From the NCBI RefSeq assembly GCF_001598275.1, contig NZ_BCYQ01000001.1, positions 1 to 64,000 on the forward strand: a stretch of DNA of 64,000 bases. The letters run 5' to 3'. The first letter of the stretch is position 1. Each line of letters starts with the position of its first letter. Shown one piece after another: positions 8,186 through 17,502 of this stretch. The notes under the pieces were generated by a model. That model was not told the DNA's origin and searched no databases. It saw only the letters and a program-made list of their open reading frames with translations. Origin of the DNA: Moraxella oblonga NBRC 102422. GTDB lineage: Bacteria; Pseudomonadota; Gammaproteobacteria; Pseudomonadales; Moraxellaceae. Position numbers and translations under genes: made by a program.

Positions 8186-9756
8186 TATTTCCCCTCCAAT
8201 TCATCATTATTTGGTTTTAATAATTCGCCATTAAAAGCAGGGGCGGACAAATAAGGTTTGGCGGCATTATCAAAAAACTTAACATCATTAAGAGAATCTA
8301 CTTTATAATGAGTTAAAAAGTTATTTTTTTGTTGGTTGTCGGTATTAATATTTAACCATTCAGTCAAAAACCACACAAAACCAAATCCAGAAATAATATC
8401 GTCATTTGTTTTTTGTGTATTGTCATCACTGGAAATCTTAAATAAGGGTGTTTGTAATGAAAATTGACTAATGCCGTGTTTTAATGCAGTTGGTGTTAAG
8501 GCGTGGTCAGAAGTATAAACAATACTAAATGGCTCATTGCTATTTTTTAAATCAGAATATAATTCTTCTATTAGCATATCTGTTTGTAATAAGCTAGATA
8601 GGTAATCTGATAAATAGTCATTATCAAATTTAAAATGGGCTTTATTAAAATCTACTCGTTTATGAAATTTAGGGTGTGAGCCCATTAAGTGAACAATGAT
8701 AAGTTTGTGGTGATGGTCTTGTTCCAAAATGTTTTTAATAATTGGTAATAGTTGATAATCAAAACGCTTTGAAGTCGGTGCAATTTCAGATAAATAATGG
8801 GTTTTTTTGCTATTATTAGCAATATAATGAATTTCATTATCAGCAATGTCTGATTTGTCTTGATTGGACACCCAATAGGTATTCATACCAACTTGATTGG
8901 CAAGGGCAACAATATTATTATAAAATTCTACTTTATCTTGGTTTGGAATACTTAATAATCTTGGGACGGATTGTGTAGTATAGGGTGCAGGAGCAATCAT
9001 ATTGGTATATTTTATGCCATTAACCCGATTTAAAAAAGGCGATGTTTGAACAGGATAGCCGTAAGCAGACAAATAGTTTTTTGATGCACTTTCGCCAATA
9101 ATTAAAACATAATTTTGATAGTTTTGATGGCTATCAGTTACAACCCAGTTTTTTTGATGGCCAGATAAATTTTGTAATTCTTGTTTGGTTTTTTTATAAA
9201 AATCATATTGATTGTTGGTATGTGGAAAAATATATAGTAGTTCAGAAGAACGCAAAGTAAAGTTATTGTGTTTTTTGTAATCTTTGGCAATGCTTACTGT
9301 AAAAAAAACAATAAGCAAAATAGAAAAATATTTAAAAAATTTATATTGTGCTTGACTGGCTTTTATTGGTTTATTTAATTGATAGAAAATAATAAAAAAA
9401 GTTGCAATCAAAAACCCATAAATCATAATTTTTTTATCAAAAAATTCTAAGGCTTCATTGCTATTGGTTTCTAATAAAGAGGCAATCATACCATAATTGG
9501 GATAACCATATAAAAACCCAATTGGACTATATAAAAGCCATATCAATAATAAGGGGCTCAGTAATTTAAAAAGAATGGGTTTAAACCACAATAAATTCAA
9601 AATACAAAATACCATTAAGGTATCGTGTATTCTTGGAAATTCGCCATTAACCCCAAAAGAAATAATAAAGGCAAACAATAGATTAAATAGAAAAACACAA
9701 TAATTAAATGCTTTATTGTATTTTTGTTGGTATTGCTTTATGATAGTCATTGGCAT
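8185..9756 (-). CDS. lipooligosaccharide/lipid A phosphoethanolamine transferase
   Basis: Inner-membrane enzyme of the alkaline-phosphatase/sulfatase superfamily that transfers phosphoethanolamine from phosphatidylethanolamine to LOS core or lipid A. The N-terminal 180 residues hold about five membrane helices. The periplasmic domain has IIGESASKNYLSAYGYP (nucleophile region), HLMGSHPKFHKR and the metal-binding YTSDHALTP. The start at 9756 forms TAATG with the upstream stop; an ATG at 9750 has a better-spaced GGAA. Its place inside the glycosyltransferase cluster favours a core-oligosaccharide target, but lipid A (EptA type, affecting polymyxin resistance) cannot be excluded. About 523 residues. 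Confidence 0.87.
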   Translation of the reverse strand: MPMTIIKQYQQKYNKAFNYCVFLFNLLFAFIISFGVNGEFPRIHDTLMVFCILNLLWFKPILFKLLSPLLLIWLLYSPIGFLYGYPNYGMIASLLETNSNEALEFFDKKIMIYGFLIATFFIIFYQLNKPIKASQAQYKFFKYFSILLIVFFTVSIAKDYKKHNNFTLRSSELLYIFPHTNNQYDFYKKTKQELQNLSGHQKNWVVTDSHQNYQNYVLIIGESASKNYLSAYGYPVQTSPFLNRVNGIKYTNMIAPAPYTTQSVPRLLSIPNQDKVEFYNNIVALANQVGMNTYWVSNQDKSDIADNEIHYIANNSKKTHYLSEIAPTSKRFDYQLLPIIKNILEQDHHHKLIIVHLMGSHPKFHKRVDFNKAHFKFDNDYLSDYLSSLLQTDMLIEELYSDLKNSNEPFSIVYTSDHALTPTALKHGISQFSLQTPLFKISSDDNTQKTNDDIISGFGFVWFLTEWLNINTDNQQKNNFLTHYKVDSLNDVKFFDNAAKPYLSAPAFNGELLKPNNDELEGK

Positions 9757-10529
9757 TATTTCCAATACTCCACAATCCAAGGCGTTGGCAACACCTTACG
9801 ATACCATTTACCACTTCGTCCGACAATCGCATCAGGGGGATTGACCTCACCGTGAAAAATCACCATTTTGGCATTGTTGGGTAAGATGGGGGCTTTAAAA
9901 AAGCTCATCGGAAAAGGCTGAACACACTGGTATTTAAAGCTGACACACCAAGAACTATCCCAATATTCCAAATGATGATGTTCTCGTAGGTAGTTAGATA
10001 AAAACGCCTGTTCGTGGCGAACTTCCCCCCGAATTTTTTCAAAATTTTGTTCAAAGTAGGAGAGTAAATTTGGATAAGTATTTTGCCCCACTTTAAAGCG
10101 ATAGACTGAGCTATTACCGACCATTCGCCACGGCTTTTTCCAGTCTCTGATAATCATCACGCTGTCATCAAACTGTGCCTTGTGAGTAAAAAAACAATCA
10201 ATATTATTAGTAATAACAATATCAATATCCAAAAAAAGGGCAACGCCTTTTAAATCATAAAGCTCTGGTTTAAAGGTGGTGAGTTTTTTCCAGCCTCGCT
10301 CTGGAATATTATCAGGCAAATTTAAGGCAGGAATGGGATAGCATTTGACATTCTTATCAATATCAGTTTCATCATCGGTTAAACAGACCATTTGAAAGTC
10401 AAGGGTGCAATGTCTTTTGACCATATTGTATAGGCGATTGACATACTCTGCCCCATATTTTTTGCCCCATTTCATACAAATGATGTAACGGTTTTCGTTG
10501 TGATGATTGGTATTATGATGAGTTGTCAT
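9756..10529 (-). CDS. GT-A fold glycosyltransferase, LOS cluster
   Basis: The protein has about 257 residues from the ATG at 10529, which has GGAG 7 bases upstream; the longer frame to 10598 overlaps lpxL without support. RYIICMKWGKKYGAEYVNRLYNMVKRH at the start and GVALFLDIDIVI near residue 97 (DID as the DXD) resemble GT8-like GT-A enzymes. KPELYDL before the DXD and GEVNPPD near the C-terminus are also visible. The N-terminus is rich in His and Asn. Donor unknown. It overlaps the acyltransferase by 17 bases and the phosphoethanolamine transferase by TAATG, so it is part of the operon. Confidence 0.72.
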   Translation of the reverse strand: MTTHHNTNHHNENRYIICMKWGKKYGAEYVNRLYNMVKRHCTLDFQMVCLTDDETDIDKNVKCYPIPALNLPDNIPERGWKKLTTFKPELYDLKGVALFLDIDIVITNNIDCFFTHKAQFDDSVMIIRDWKKPWRMVGNSSVYRFKVGQNTYPNLLSYFEQNFEKIRGEVRHEQAFLSNYLREHHHLEYWDSSWCVSFKYQCVQPFPMSFFKAPILPNNAKMVIFHGEVNPPDAIVGRSGKWYRKVLPTPWIVEYWK

Positions 10530-11445
10530 TATCGTTCTCCATTGCCAATCGCTTTTGATAAATGGTATTAAAATCCAATAAATATAAATTATCAGCAATC
10601 GGTGTGTATTTAAACCTGCGATAGCCCCACATATAATGAGTAAAATGGGCGTTAATCATTGTTGCCATTTCATCATTTAAGGCTTTGGTAGCAATTTGAC
10701 TGTCTTTATCATACAGGTTTGGATTATTTAGGTCATAACAATAAATATGAAAGCCGTCTTTTTGATAAACACAAGCCAAGCCCACCAAAGCACAGCCTGT
10801 TTTGCCAATCAATTTGGGAGCCAGTGTCCCTGTTAGGGTTGGAATGTTAAAAAACGGCACAATGACTCCGCCCTTAGGGTCTGGGGTATGGTCTGGCAAC
10901 ACAATGCTAAATCCACCTGCCTTTAAGGTTTGTAAGATTGCTTTGACACCTGTGCTGTCGGTGGGCACAAGGGTGGCGTTTAGTCGTTGCCGTCCTGCTT
11001 TGACCCTGCTATCAATTGCTTGATTTTTCAAAGGCTTATACATAATAACAGGACTGCCAAAATCATTGATCCACGCATTCATCATCTCCCAAGTGCCAAT
11101 ATGAGGGACGATGGCAAGCATTCCTTTATTGGATTTTAGGGCGTTTTCTAGGTGGTACTGATGGTGTACTTTGACAATTTGAGCGGTTGCCCAAGTTGTT
11201 GGCATTACCCATACCTTTGCACTTGCCATTGTACTAAACAGTTGATTTATAATGCTTTTTTTGACCAAAACTTGGCGTTGTTTGTCGCTTAAAGTTGGGC
11301 AAGTTAGCATAATGTTGATATTGGTACTGCGGTACAAACTGCTGTTTTTAAAAAGACAAAGCACAAAAGCACCAAATTGTGCCAGCACCCAAAACACAGG
11401 TATTGGCACAATTTTAAGTAGGGAAAAAAGAATACTGTACATCAT
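10513..11445 (-). CDS. LpxL/HtrB-family lipid A late acyltransferase
   Basis: This membrane-bound enzyme adds a secondary acyl chain to lipid A. One N-terminal hydrophobic segment (residues about 5-30) is followed by the catalytic HX4E motif PHIGTWE. MYKPLKNQAID and VLPDHTPDPKGG match further conserved blocks of the family. About 310 residues, normal length. Start chosen at the ATG of 11445 (11442 is equally possible); no clear Shine-Dalgarno. It leads the LOS operon, about 100 bases after aspS with REP-like hairpins between. LpxL versus LpxM specificity cannot be assigned. Confidence 0.87.
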   Translation of the reverse strand: MMYSILFSLLKIVPIPVFWVLAQFGAFVLCLFKNSSLYRSTNINIMLTCPTLSDKQRQVLVKKSIINQLFSTMASAKVWVMPTTWATAQIVKVHHQYHLENALKSNKGMLAIVPHIGTWEMMNAWINDFGSPVIMYKPLKNQAIDSRVKAGRQRLNATLVPTDSTGVKAILQTLKAGGFSIVLPDHTPDPKGGVIVPFFNIPTLTGTLAPKLIGKTGCALVGLACVYQKDGFHIYCYDLNNPNLYDKDSQIATKALNDEMATMINAHFTHYMWGYRRFKYTPIADNLYLLDFNTIYQKRLAMENDNDNSS

Positions 11446-11468
11446 TATGGATATTAGAAAAGCCGTTT

Positions 11469-11537
11469 GTGGTGAGCTAAGTCGAACCACAACGGTTTTC
11501 CGTCCATTCCTTCGACAAGCTCAGGACGAACGGAAAA
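11469..11537. repeat. two REP-like hairpins (TTCGACAAGCTC family)
   Basis: Unit 1 at 11469-11490 has GTGGT/ACCAC ends around GAGCTAAGTCGA. Unit 2 at 11497-11537 has TTTTCCGT/ACGGAAAA arms around a core with CTTCGACAAGCTCAGGAC. Both belong to the widespread palindromic repeat with a TTCGACAAGCTC core. Unit 2, read on the minus strand, may also terminate aspS. A degenerate third copy is near 476-516. Confidence 0.65.
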
Positions 11538-11545
11538 ATCCCCAA

Positions 11546-13345
11546 TCAGTCTTTTTTCTCTTTTTCACGCACACGAATGCCAAGCTCTTTGAGCTGTTTG
11601 GCATCAACTTCGGCAGGGGCTTGTGTCAATGGGCATTCAGCCGTTTTGGTTTTGGGGAAGGCAATCACATCACGAATAGAGCTTGCTCCTGTCATTAACA
11701 TTACCAAACGGTCAAGACCAAACGCCAAACCACCGTGAGGCGGTGCACCATATTTTAGGGCATTTAGCAAGAATGAGAATTTTTCTTCGGCTTCTGCTTC
11801 GCTAATGCCAAGTGCTTCAAACACCGCCTTTTGCATTTCTAGGGTGTTGATACGAAGTGAACCACCGCCAATCTCTGTGCCGTTTAATACCATATCATAA
11901 GCGATGGATAGGGCGGTTTCTGGGCTGTTTTTCATCTCATCAACTGACCCCTTAGGGCGAGTAAATGGGTGGTGAACCGAAGTCCATTTGCCATCATCGG
12001 TTTCTTCAAACATTGGGAAATCCACAACCCACAAGGGTGCCCATTCTGCTGTCAAAAGGTTCAAATCGTGTCCGATTTTGACACGCAAGGCTCCCATTGC
12101 ATCATTGACGACTTTGGCTTTGTCCGCCCCAAAGAAAATCAAATCACCATTTTCGGCACCTGTACGCTTAATGAGTTCAACCAAGACTTCATCGGTCATA
12201 TTTTTGATGATGGGCGATTGCAAACCGCTTTCTTTATCCACACCGTTGTTGATGTTAGAGACATCATTGACTTTGATATAAGCCAAGCCCTTTGCTCCAT
12301 AAATGCCAACAAATTTGGTGTAGTCATCAATTTGGCTACGAGTGATTTTTGCCCCTTGTGGGATACGCAAGGCAACCACGCGTCCTTTGGGGTCATTGGC
12401 AGGGGCTGAAAAGACTTTAAATTCAACCGCTTGCATAATGTCGGCAACATCAACAAGTTTTAAGGGAATACGCAAATCAGGCTTATCAGAAGCATAATCA
12501 CGCATAGCCTCTGAGTACGGCATACGGATAAATTTGTCAAATTTGACACCCAAAAGCTCATCAAAGAGCTTGACAGTCATTCCCTCCATCAAGTCCATAA
12601 TGTCGTTGTCATCAAGGAATGAGGTTTCAATATCAATTTGGGTAAATTCTGGCTGACGGTCGGCACGCAAATCTTCATCACGAAAGCATTTGGCGATTTG
12701 ATAATAACGGTCAATACCACCCACCATCAGAAGTTGTTTAAACAGTTGTGGGCTTTGGGGTAGGGCATAAAAATCGCCATTGGAGACACGGCTTGGCACC
12801 AAATAATCCCTTGCCCCTTCTGGGGTGGCACGGGTCAAAATGGGCGTTTCTACATCTAAAAAGCCGTGTTCGTCAAGGTAGTTACGAATAAGGGTGGTAA
12901 CTTTGGAGCGAAAACGCAGGCGGTCAAGCATTTCAGGACGGCGAATGTCCAAAAAGCGGTATTTTAGACGAAGTTCTTCTGAAACATTGGTAAAATCATC
13001 ATTTAAAGGAAATGGCGGAGTTTCAGAGGTGGCAATCGTTTCAATCTCTTTGGCAAGTAGTTCAATTTGCCCACTTTTCATATTGGGGTTTTGCGTGCCT
13101 TCGTATCTTTGACGCACTCGTCCTGTGATTTTTAAGACATATTCAGAACGAGCAGCATCAGCAGTGGCAAAGGCTTCTGGGGTGTCAGGGTCAATGACGA
13201 CTTGTAGCAGTCCATCTCTGTCTCTCATATCCAAAAAAATCACCCCACCGTGGTCTCGTCTTCTGTGTACCCAGCCTGCCACGGTAATGGTTTGGTCAAT
13301 TAAGCTTTCGGTAACGCTACCGCAATAATGTGTACGAATTGCCAT
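11546..13345 (-). CDS. aspS: aspartyl-tRNA synthetase
   Basis: Charges tRNA-Asp (and possibly tRNA-Asn) in the cytoplasm. The 599 residues have bacterial AspRS architecture: an OB-fold anticodon domain ([19 protein letters not shown] near 25-45), the class II catalytic core with [34 protein letters not shown] and [17 protein letters not shown], the GAD insertion (about 290-420), and motif 3 [12 protein letters not shown] near 540. The start MAIRTHYCG is typical. G+C is clearly higher than in the downstream glycosyltransferases. Whether it is discriminating or not depends on gatCAB and asnS elsewhere. Confidence 0.97.
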   Translation of the reverse strand: MAIRTHYCGSVTESLIDQTITVAGWVHRRRDHGGVIFLDMRDRDGLLQVVIDPDTPEAFATADAARSEYVLKITGRVRQRYEGTQNPNMKSGQIELLAKEIETIATSETPPFPLNDDFTNVSEELRLKYRFLDIRRPEMLDRLRFRSKVTTLIRNYLDEHGFLDVETPILTRATPEGARDYLVPSRVSNGDFYALPQSPQLFKQLLMVGGIDRYYQIAKCFRDEDLRADRQPEFTQIDIETSFLDDNDIMDLMEGMTVKLFDELLGVKFDKFIRMPYSEAMRDYASDKPDLRIPLKLVDVADIMQAVEFKVFSAPANDPKGRVVALRIPQGAKITRSQIDDYTKFVGIYGAKGLAYIKVNDVSNINNGVDKESGLQSPIIKNMTDEVLVELIKRTGAENGDLIFFGADKAKVVNDAMGALRVKIGHDLNLLTAEWAPLWVVDFPMFEETDDGKWTSVHHPFTRPKGSVDEMKNSPETALSIAYDMVLNGTEIGGGSLRINTLEMQKAVFEALGISEAEAEEKFSFLLNALKYGAPPHGGLAFGLDRLVMLMTGASSIRDVIAFPKTKTAECPLTQAPAEVDAKQLKELGIRVREKEKKD

Positions 13346-13548
13346 AAAATATGCCTATAAAATTCATTTAAAATGTAAACCTTGCTATTATGCCTTGTAA
13401 TGATGAAAGGTGCAAGATGTTTGGCAAAATTTTGTCTGATTTTTGTAGAATTTATATTTATAAATAGCCAAATTGAGTGCGATGTGGTAGGATTGATTTT
13501 CTAGATTGGGGTTGCTTTTATCATTATTTTGGGAGGAATTACGCGCGC

Positions 13549-15435
13549 ATGAACACCTTAAACATCGTCTACCTTGTGTCCGCCTTGCTTATTTTTGCCA
13601 GTATCATGACAAGTACTTTGTCAGCTCGTTTGGGTGTGCCATTGCTTCTATTTTTCTTGGGTGTGGGCATGCTTGCTGGCGAAGAAGGGGTGTTGGGAAT
13701 TACGTTTGCAGAGTACAACTTGGCAAACTTCATCGGTCAGGCAGCACTGGCGTGTATTTTGCTTGATGGTGGTTTAAGAACATCGTTAACTTCATTTCGT
13801 GTGGGCTTAAAACCCGCAATCACACTTGCTACTTGGGGTGTGTTGGCAACCGTTGTGAGTTTGGGGTTATTTGCCACTTGGCTTTTGGAAGTGGATTGGC
13901 GACTTGGACTACTCATGGCAGCGATTGTTGGTAGTACGGACGCGGCGGCGGTTTTTAGTTTACTTAGAAATGGTGGGGTTAAACTTAACGACCGTGTGCA
14001 GGCAACTTTGGAGATAGAATCAGGAGCAAATGACCCCTTAGCCATTCTTTTGGTAACGGTATTGATTGCTCTTAATCTTGACCCTGCCAGCATGACAGTG
14101 TTAGACATGCTAAAAATGCTTGTTACGCAGATTTTGGTGGGACTGATTGTAGGGTTGGTGTCAGGTTTTGCTTTGTCAAGACTTCTACCAAAAGTACATT
14201 TGGCAGAAGGAATGTACGCCATTTTGATTATGTCGGCAGGTTTGGCGGTGTTTGGGGCTACCAATCTTTTGGGTGGTAGTGGCTTTTTGGCGGTGTATTT
14301 GGCAGGCGTGGTGATAGGCAACACCAAAGTGCGTGCCACCGAACACGTCCTGCGAGTGATGGATAGCTTTGCATGGCTATCCCAAGCGGTGCTGTTTGTG
14401 GTGCTTGGGCTTTTGGTGACACCCTCTCATATTTTACAGATGTGGCATTATTCATTGATGATTTTTTTGGTGTTGTTGTTTGTGTCTCGCCCATTGGCGG
14501 TGGCAAGTAGCCTTGTGCCTTTTGGATTTCGTTCTCGTGAAATTGGCTTTATCTCGTGGGTGGGCTTGCGTGGGGCGGTGCCAATTACGCTTGCCATTTT
14601 ACCCATCATGAATGGCGTGGCAGGAGCGCAGCTTGCCTTTAATATTGTATTTGGCGTGGTAATTTTATCGCTTTTGGTGCAAGGGGCGACCATTCCTTTT
14701 ATGGCAAAAGCATTTAAGGTATGGCTACCAACAGACAGTGAACCCAAAGCGGAGCATGAGATTTGGGTAGGTGATAAAGCCAACATTACTTTGTATGAAT
14801 TTGAAGTAAAGGCAGGGGCGTTTGCTATCGGACGACACCCAGAGCATATTTCAAGTAAAGTTAATTTAGATGGCGTGAGTGTTTTTGCGTTGGTTCGTCA
14901 TAAAAGGTTGGTAAAAATCAATGATGATACCGTACTCAAAGTGGGTGATGTGGTGTGGTATGCCATGAGTGCAGATGTTGCCCCCCGTATTGCCAAAATT
15001 TTTAATAACTCAGTAACCCAGTACCAAAAAAACAGCGAGTTTTATGGCGATTGGCTTTTGTCGCCCCATGTTAAGATTGGTGATTTGCCATTTTATCGTT
15101 TGGTGATGAGTGGTGTTACGCCACCAGCATTTGCCAAAATGACTCCTGTAACGCAAGCCTTTGATAATGCGTTTGGTGGTTTTGGTAAACTATCTCCCCA
15201 AACCACTCCCCAAAAAACATCTGTTTTATCTGGTGTGGATAGTGAGTTAGTTAAGCATTTGACCGAAGTAAAAGACATGACAGTGGCACAATTCATGTCA
15301 TCGCAGGTGAACACCGAACTTGTCAAGGGTGATGAGGTGAAATTGAACAGTTGTTGGTCGCTGGTGGTGCGTGATGTGGACGATAGAGGGAGGCTACATG
15401 GTGTGGGGCTAAAAAATGCCATAAAAAAAGACTAA
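13549..15435 (+). CDS. CPA1-family cation/proton antiporter (NhaP2/CvrA-like)
   Basis: About 628 residues. Twelve or so membrane helices span residues 5-395, with the cation-site signatures GSTDAAAVFSLL and ESGANDPLAILL (the ND pair) and a later GLRGAVPITLAILP. A cytoplasmic tail follows, containing a TrkA-C-like segment (about 420-500) and a further C-terminal domain, as in E. coli NhaP2/CvrA (K+/H+). The ATG at 13549 follows GGGAGG at a rather long 12 bases; the frame opens at 13477 without a better signal. It exchanges K+ or Na+ for H+ across the inner membrane; ion preference is not readable. Divergent from aspS. Confidence 0.88.
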   Translation: MNTLNIVYLVSALLIFASIMTSTLSARLGVPLLLFFLGVGMLAGEEGVLGITFAEYNLANFIGQAALACILLDGGLRTSLTSFRVGLKPAITLATWGVLATVVSLGLFATWLLEVDWRLGLLMAAIVGSTDAAAVFSLLRNGGVKLNDRVQATLEIESGANDPLAILLVTVLIALNLDPASMTVLDMLKMLVTQILVGLIVGLVSGFALSRLLPKVHLAEGMYAILIMSAGLAVFGATNLLGGSGFLAVYLAGVVIGNTKVRATEHVLRVMDSFAWLSQAVLFVVLGLLVTPSHILQMWHYSLMIFLVLLFVSRPLAVASSLVPFGFRSREIGFISWVGLRGAVPITLAILPIMNGVAGAQLAFNIVFGVVILSLLVQGATIPFMAKAFKVWLPTDSEPKAEHEIWVGDKANITLYEFEVKAGAFAIGRHPEHISSKVNLDGVSVFALVRHKRLVKINDDTVLKVGDVVWYAMSADVAPRIAKIFNNSVTQYQKNSEFYGDWLLSPHVKIGDLPFYRLVMSGVTPPAFAKMTPVTQAFDNAFGGFGKLSPQTTPQKTSVLSGVDSELVKHLTEVKDMTVAQFMSSQVNTELVKGDEVKLNSCWSLVVRDVDDRGRLHGVGLKNAIKKD

Positions 15436-15500
15436 TGTCCTTTTAAATGGTAATGGTTGTCCCCATCTACTTAGGTAGAGAGTTATTAAAAGGTAAACAT

Positions 15501-16475
15501 ATGTTATTTCATTCATCTAAAAAGCCCACCGAGTTGCATATTATTCATCTAAATAAAATGCAAGATAAGCAGGGTGAAAAGCTCAAACACGCCCTAGACG
15601 ATGGTCAAAAAGACAGTAAAAAATGTGGTGTTTTGGGTAAATTTTGTAAAAAAGCCAAAGATAAAACAAAAGACAAGCAAGAGAATGATGATAAACATTC
15701 CTCTACAAAAAACGTTTTTTTGTTAGACTTTGATGGTGATATTAAAGCCTCTGCCGTTGACCATTTGCGTGAGGAGATTAGTGTTATCATCAGCAGTGCC
15801 AAAGCAGGTGATGAAGTGGTGCTAAGGTTAGAAAGTGCAGGGGGTCAGGTTCATGCTTATGGTCTGGCATCGACTCAACTTGCCCGCATCAAAGAAGCCA
15901 AATTGACTTTGACGATTTGTGTGGACAAAGTCTCAGCCAGTGGCGGTTATATGATGGCGTGTGTGGCAGACAAGATTGTGGCAACGCCCTTTGCTATTGT
16001 GGGCTCTATTGGCGTGGTGTCGCAAATGCCTAATTTTTATGAATTTTTAAAAAAGCACGACATTGATGTAGAGCTGTTTACCGCAGGGCAGTACAAACGC
16101 ACCGTTACTATGTTTGGCAAAAATGATGATGATGACCGTGCCAAATACCAAGACGATTTAAACCGCATTCATGAATTGTTTAAAAACCACATCAAACAAT
16201 ACCGCCCTAATTTGGACATTGAAAAGCTAGCAACGGGCGAGATTTGGTTTGGGTCAGATGCGTTGGATTTGGGGCTTGTTGATGAGCTTGGTACATCAGA
16301 TGCCTATATTTTGAAACTCATGAAAACTCATGATGTCTTTGCTTTGCACACACGCACCAAGCCAACTTTAGCAGAAAAGTTGGGTTTTGAACAAATGGGT
16401 GTCAAAGTGGGTAATATGGCAGGGCAAGCCCTATCATCTTTTGGTGAGCAACTTGCCAAATATAACCGCCCATAA
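15501..16475 (+). CDS. sohB: SohB-type S49 peptidase, lacking the usual membrane anchor
   Basis: ClpP-fold serine peptidase of the SppA/SohB family. The core runs from residue about 75: NVFLLDFDGDIKASAVDHLREE, RLESAGGQVHAYG, then the nucleophile in KVSASGGYMMACVAD (Ser near 144) and the general base Lys in TAGQYKRTVTMFG (near 198). IWFGSDALDLGLVDELGT is typical of the family. The start at 15501 has AAAAGG seven bases upstream. E. coli SohB (349 residues) begins with a membrane helix. Here the N-terminal 75 residues are charged and rich in Lys and Asp, and no helix is visible even in the extended frame from 15447. It may be cytoplasmic or membrane-peripheral. Confidence 0.9.
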   Translation: MLFHSSKKPTELHIIHLNKMQDKQGEKLKHALDDGQKDSKKCGVLGKFCKKAKDKTKDKQENDDKHSSTKNVFLLDFDGDIKASAVDHLREEISVIISSAKAGDEVVLRLESAGGQVHAYGLASTQLARIKEAKLTLTICVDKVSASGGYMMACVADKIVATPFAIVGSIGVVSQMPNFYEFLKKHDIDVELFTAGQYKRTVTMFGKNDDDDRAKYQDDLNRIHELFKNHIKQYRPNLDIEKLATGEIWFGSDALDLGLVDELGTSDAYILKLMKTHDVFALHTRTKPTLAEKLGFEQMGVKVGNMAGQALSSFGEQLAKYNRP

Positions 16476-16543
16476 GTGATGGGTTGTGTACATTATTTTG
16501 CTTATCATTATGAGAAAATTGGTGTACAATATCCATAAATAAT

Positions 16544-16572
16544 AAATAGCGAGCGTCATGAGTTCGCTATTT
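16544..16572 (+). terminator. hairpin downstream of sohB
   Basis: AAATAGCGA at 16544-16552 pairs perfectly with TCGCTATTT at 16564-16572, and a T5 run follows shortly after. It probably terminates sohB before the SDR gene. Confidence 0.5.
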
Positions 16573-16606
16573 GTCATTTTTGTAATAATCTAATGTTGAG
16601 TATGCC

Positions 16607-17473
16607 ATGAGAAAATTAGAAGAAGCCTTTGCCAAAGCTGATAAGTTGGGCAGAGTGATTGCCAACCGTTTTAATAAAATCAAAGATTTAAAAGACATTC
16701 GTGGTATTGGTCAAGGCAAAACCGTCTTGATTACAGGGGCAAGTTCTGGGCTTGGGGCGATGATGGCTCGTAAGTTTGCCTATTTGGGCTATGATTTGGC
16801 GATTTGTGCCAGACGTTTGGAACGTTTGGAGAATTTAAAAACCGAACTTGAAAAAGAATTTGGCATAAAAGTTTATGTACGCACCCTTGATGTAACCGTT
16901 TATGATGATGTCTTTACGGTATTTGAGGCATTTGCCCAAGACATTGAAAATAATGGTACAATACTTGACAAAATTATTGTCAATGCAGGCGTGGGTGATA
17001 GCCGTGTGATTGGGCACGGACGATTTGCCATCAACCGTGCGACCGCTGAGACCAATTTTATCTCCGCTCTTGCCCAATGCGAATCGGCGATGCAGATTTT
17101 TCGCCGTCAAAATAGTGGGCATTTGGTGGTGATTTCGTCAATGTCAGCTGTGCGTGGACTGCCAAGACATTTGACCACTTATGCTGCTGCTAAGGCAGGG
17201 CTTGCAAGTTTGGCGGAAGGCATTCGGGCTGATACCATTAGCGAAAAATTACCGATTAAGGTTTCTACTATTTTCCCTGGTTATGTGCGTACCGATTTGA
17301 ATATTGGGGCAAAATATTTGCCCTTTGAAGTAGAAGAAGATGAGGGGGCAGATGTGATTGTCAAAGCCATTGAAGCCAAAGTTGATGAGGCTTATGTTCC
17401 AGCGTGGCCTTGGGTGCCGATTGGCTTGGGTATGAAGTACTTGCCCCTTCGGTTAATTACCAAATTTTTATAA
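16607..17473 (+). CDS. short-chain dehydrogenase/reductase
   Basis: The protein has 288 residues. After a 38-residue N-terminal extension comes the Rossmann cofactor motif TGASSGLG (about 42-49), then CARRLERL (an Arg pattern favouring NADP), NAG (NAGVGDS), the catalytic Ser in VVISSMSAVRG and YAAAK (Tyr near 191). The C-terminus, with FPGYVRTDLN and a proline-tryptophan-rich end, resembles the classical SDRs annotated as acyl- or ketone-reducing. Substrate unknown. It precedes tpx by 29 bases on the same strand and is probably co-transcribed with it. Confidence 0.85.
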   Translation: MRKLEEAFAKADKLGRVIANRFNKIKDLKDIRGIGQGKTVLITGASSGLGAMMARKFAYLGYDLAICARRLERLENLKTELEKEFGIKVYVRTLDVTVYDDVFTVFEAFAQDIENNGTILDKIIVNAGVGDSRVIGHGRFAINRATAETNFISALAQCESAMQIFRRQNSGHLVVISSMSAVRGLPRHLTTYAAAKAGLASLAEGIRADTISEKLPIKVSTIFPGYVRTDLNIGAKYLPFEVEEDEGADVIVKAIEAKVDEAYVPAWPWVPIGLGMKYLPLRLITKFL

Positions 17474-17502
17474 ATTTTAAACCAAACCTTTGAGGAATAC
17501 CT

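Noticed and set aside
11252-11698. 148-codon plus-strand frame across the lpxL-aspS junction
   Set aside because: It spans the REP-like hairpins and runs antisense to the ends of two clear genes.
13737-14339. 200-codon minus-strand open frame opposite the antiporter gene
   Set aside because: It is antisense to conserved membrane helices of the antiporter, has low-complexity Ser/Lys/Pro composition and no ribosome site.
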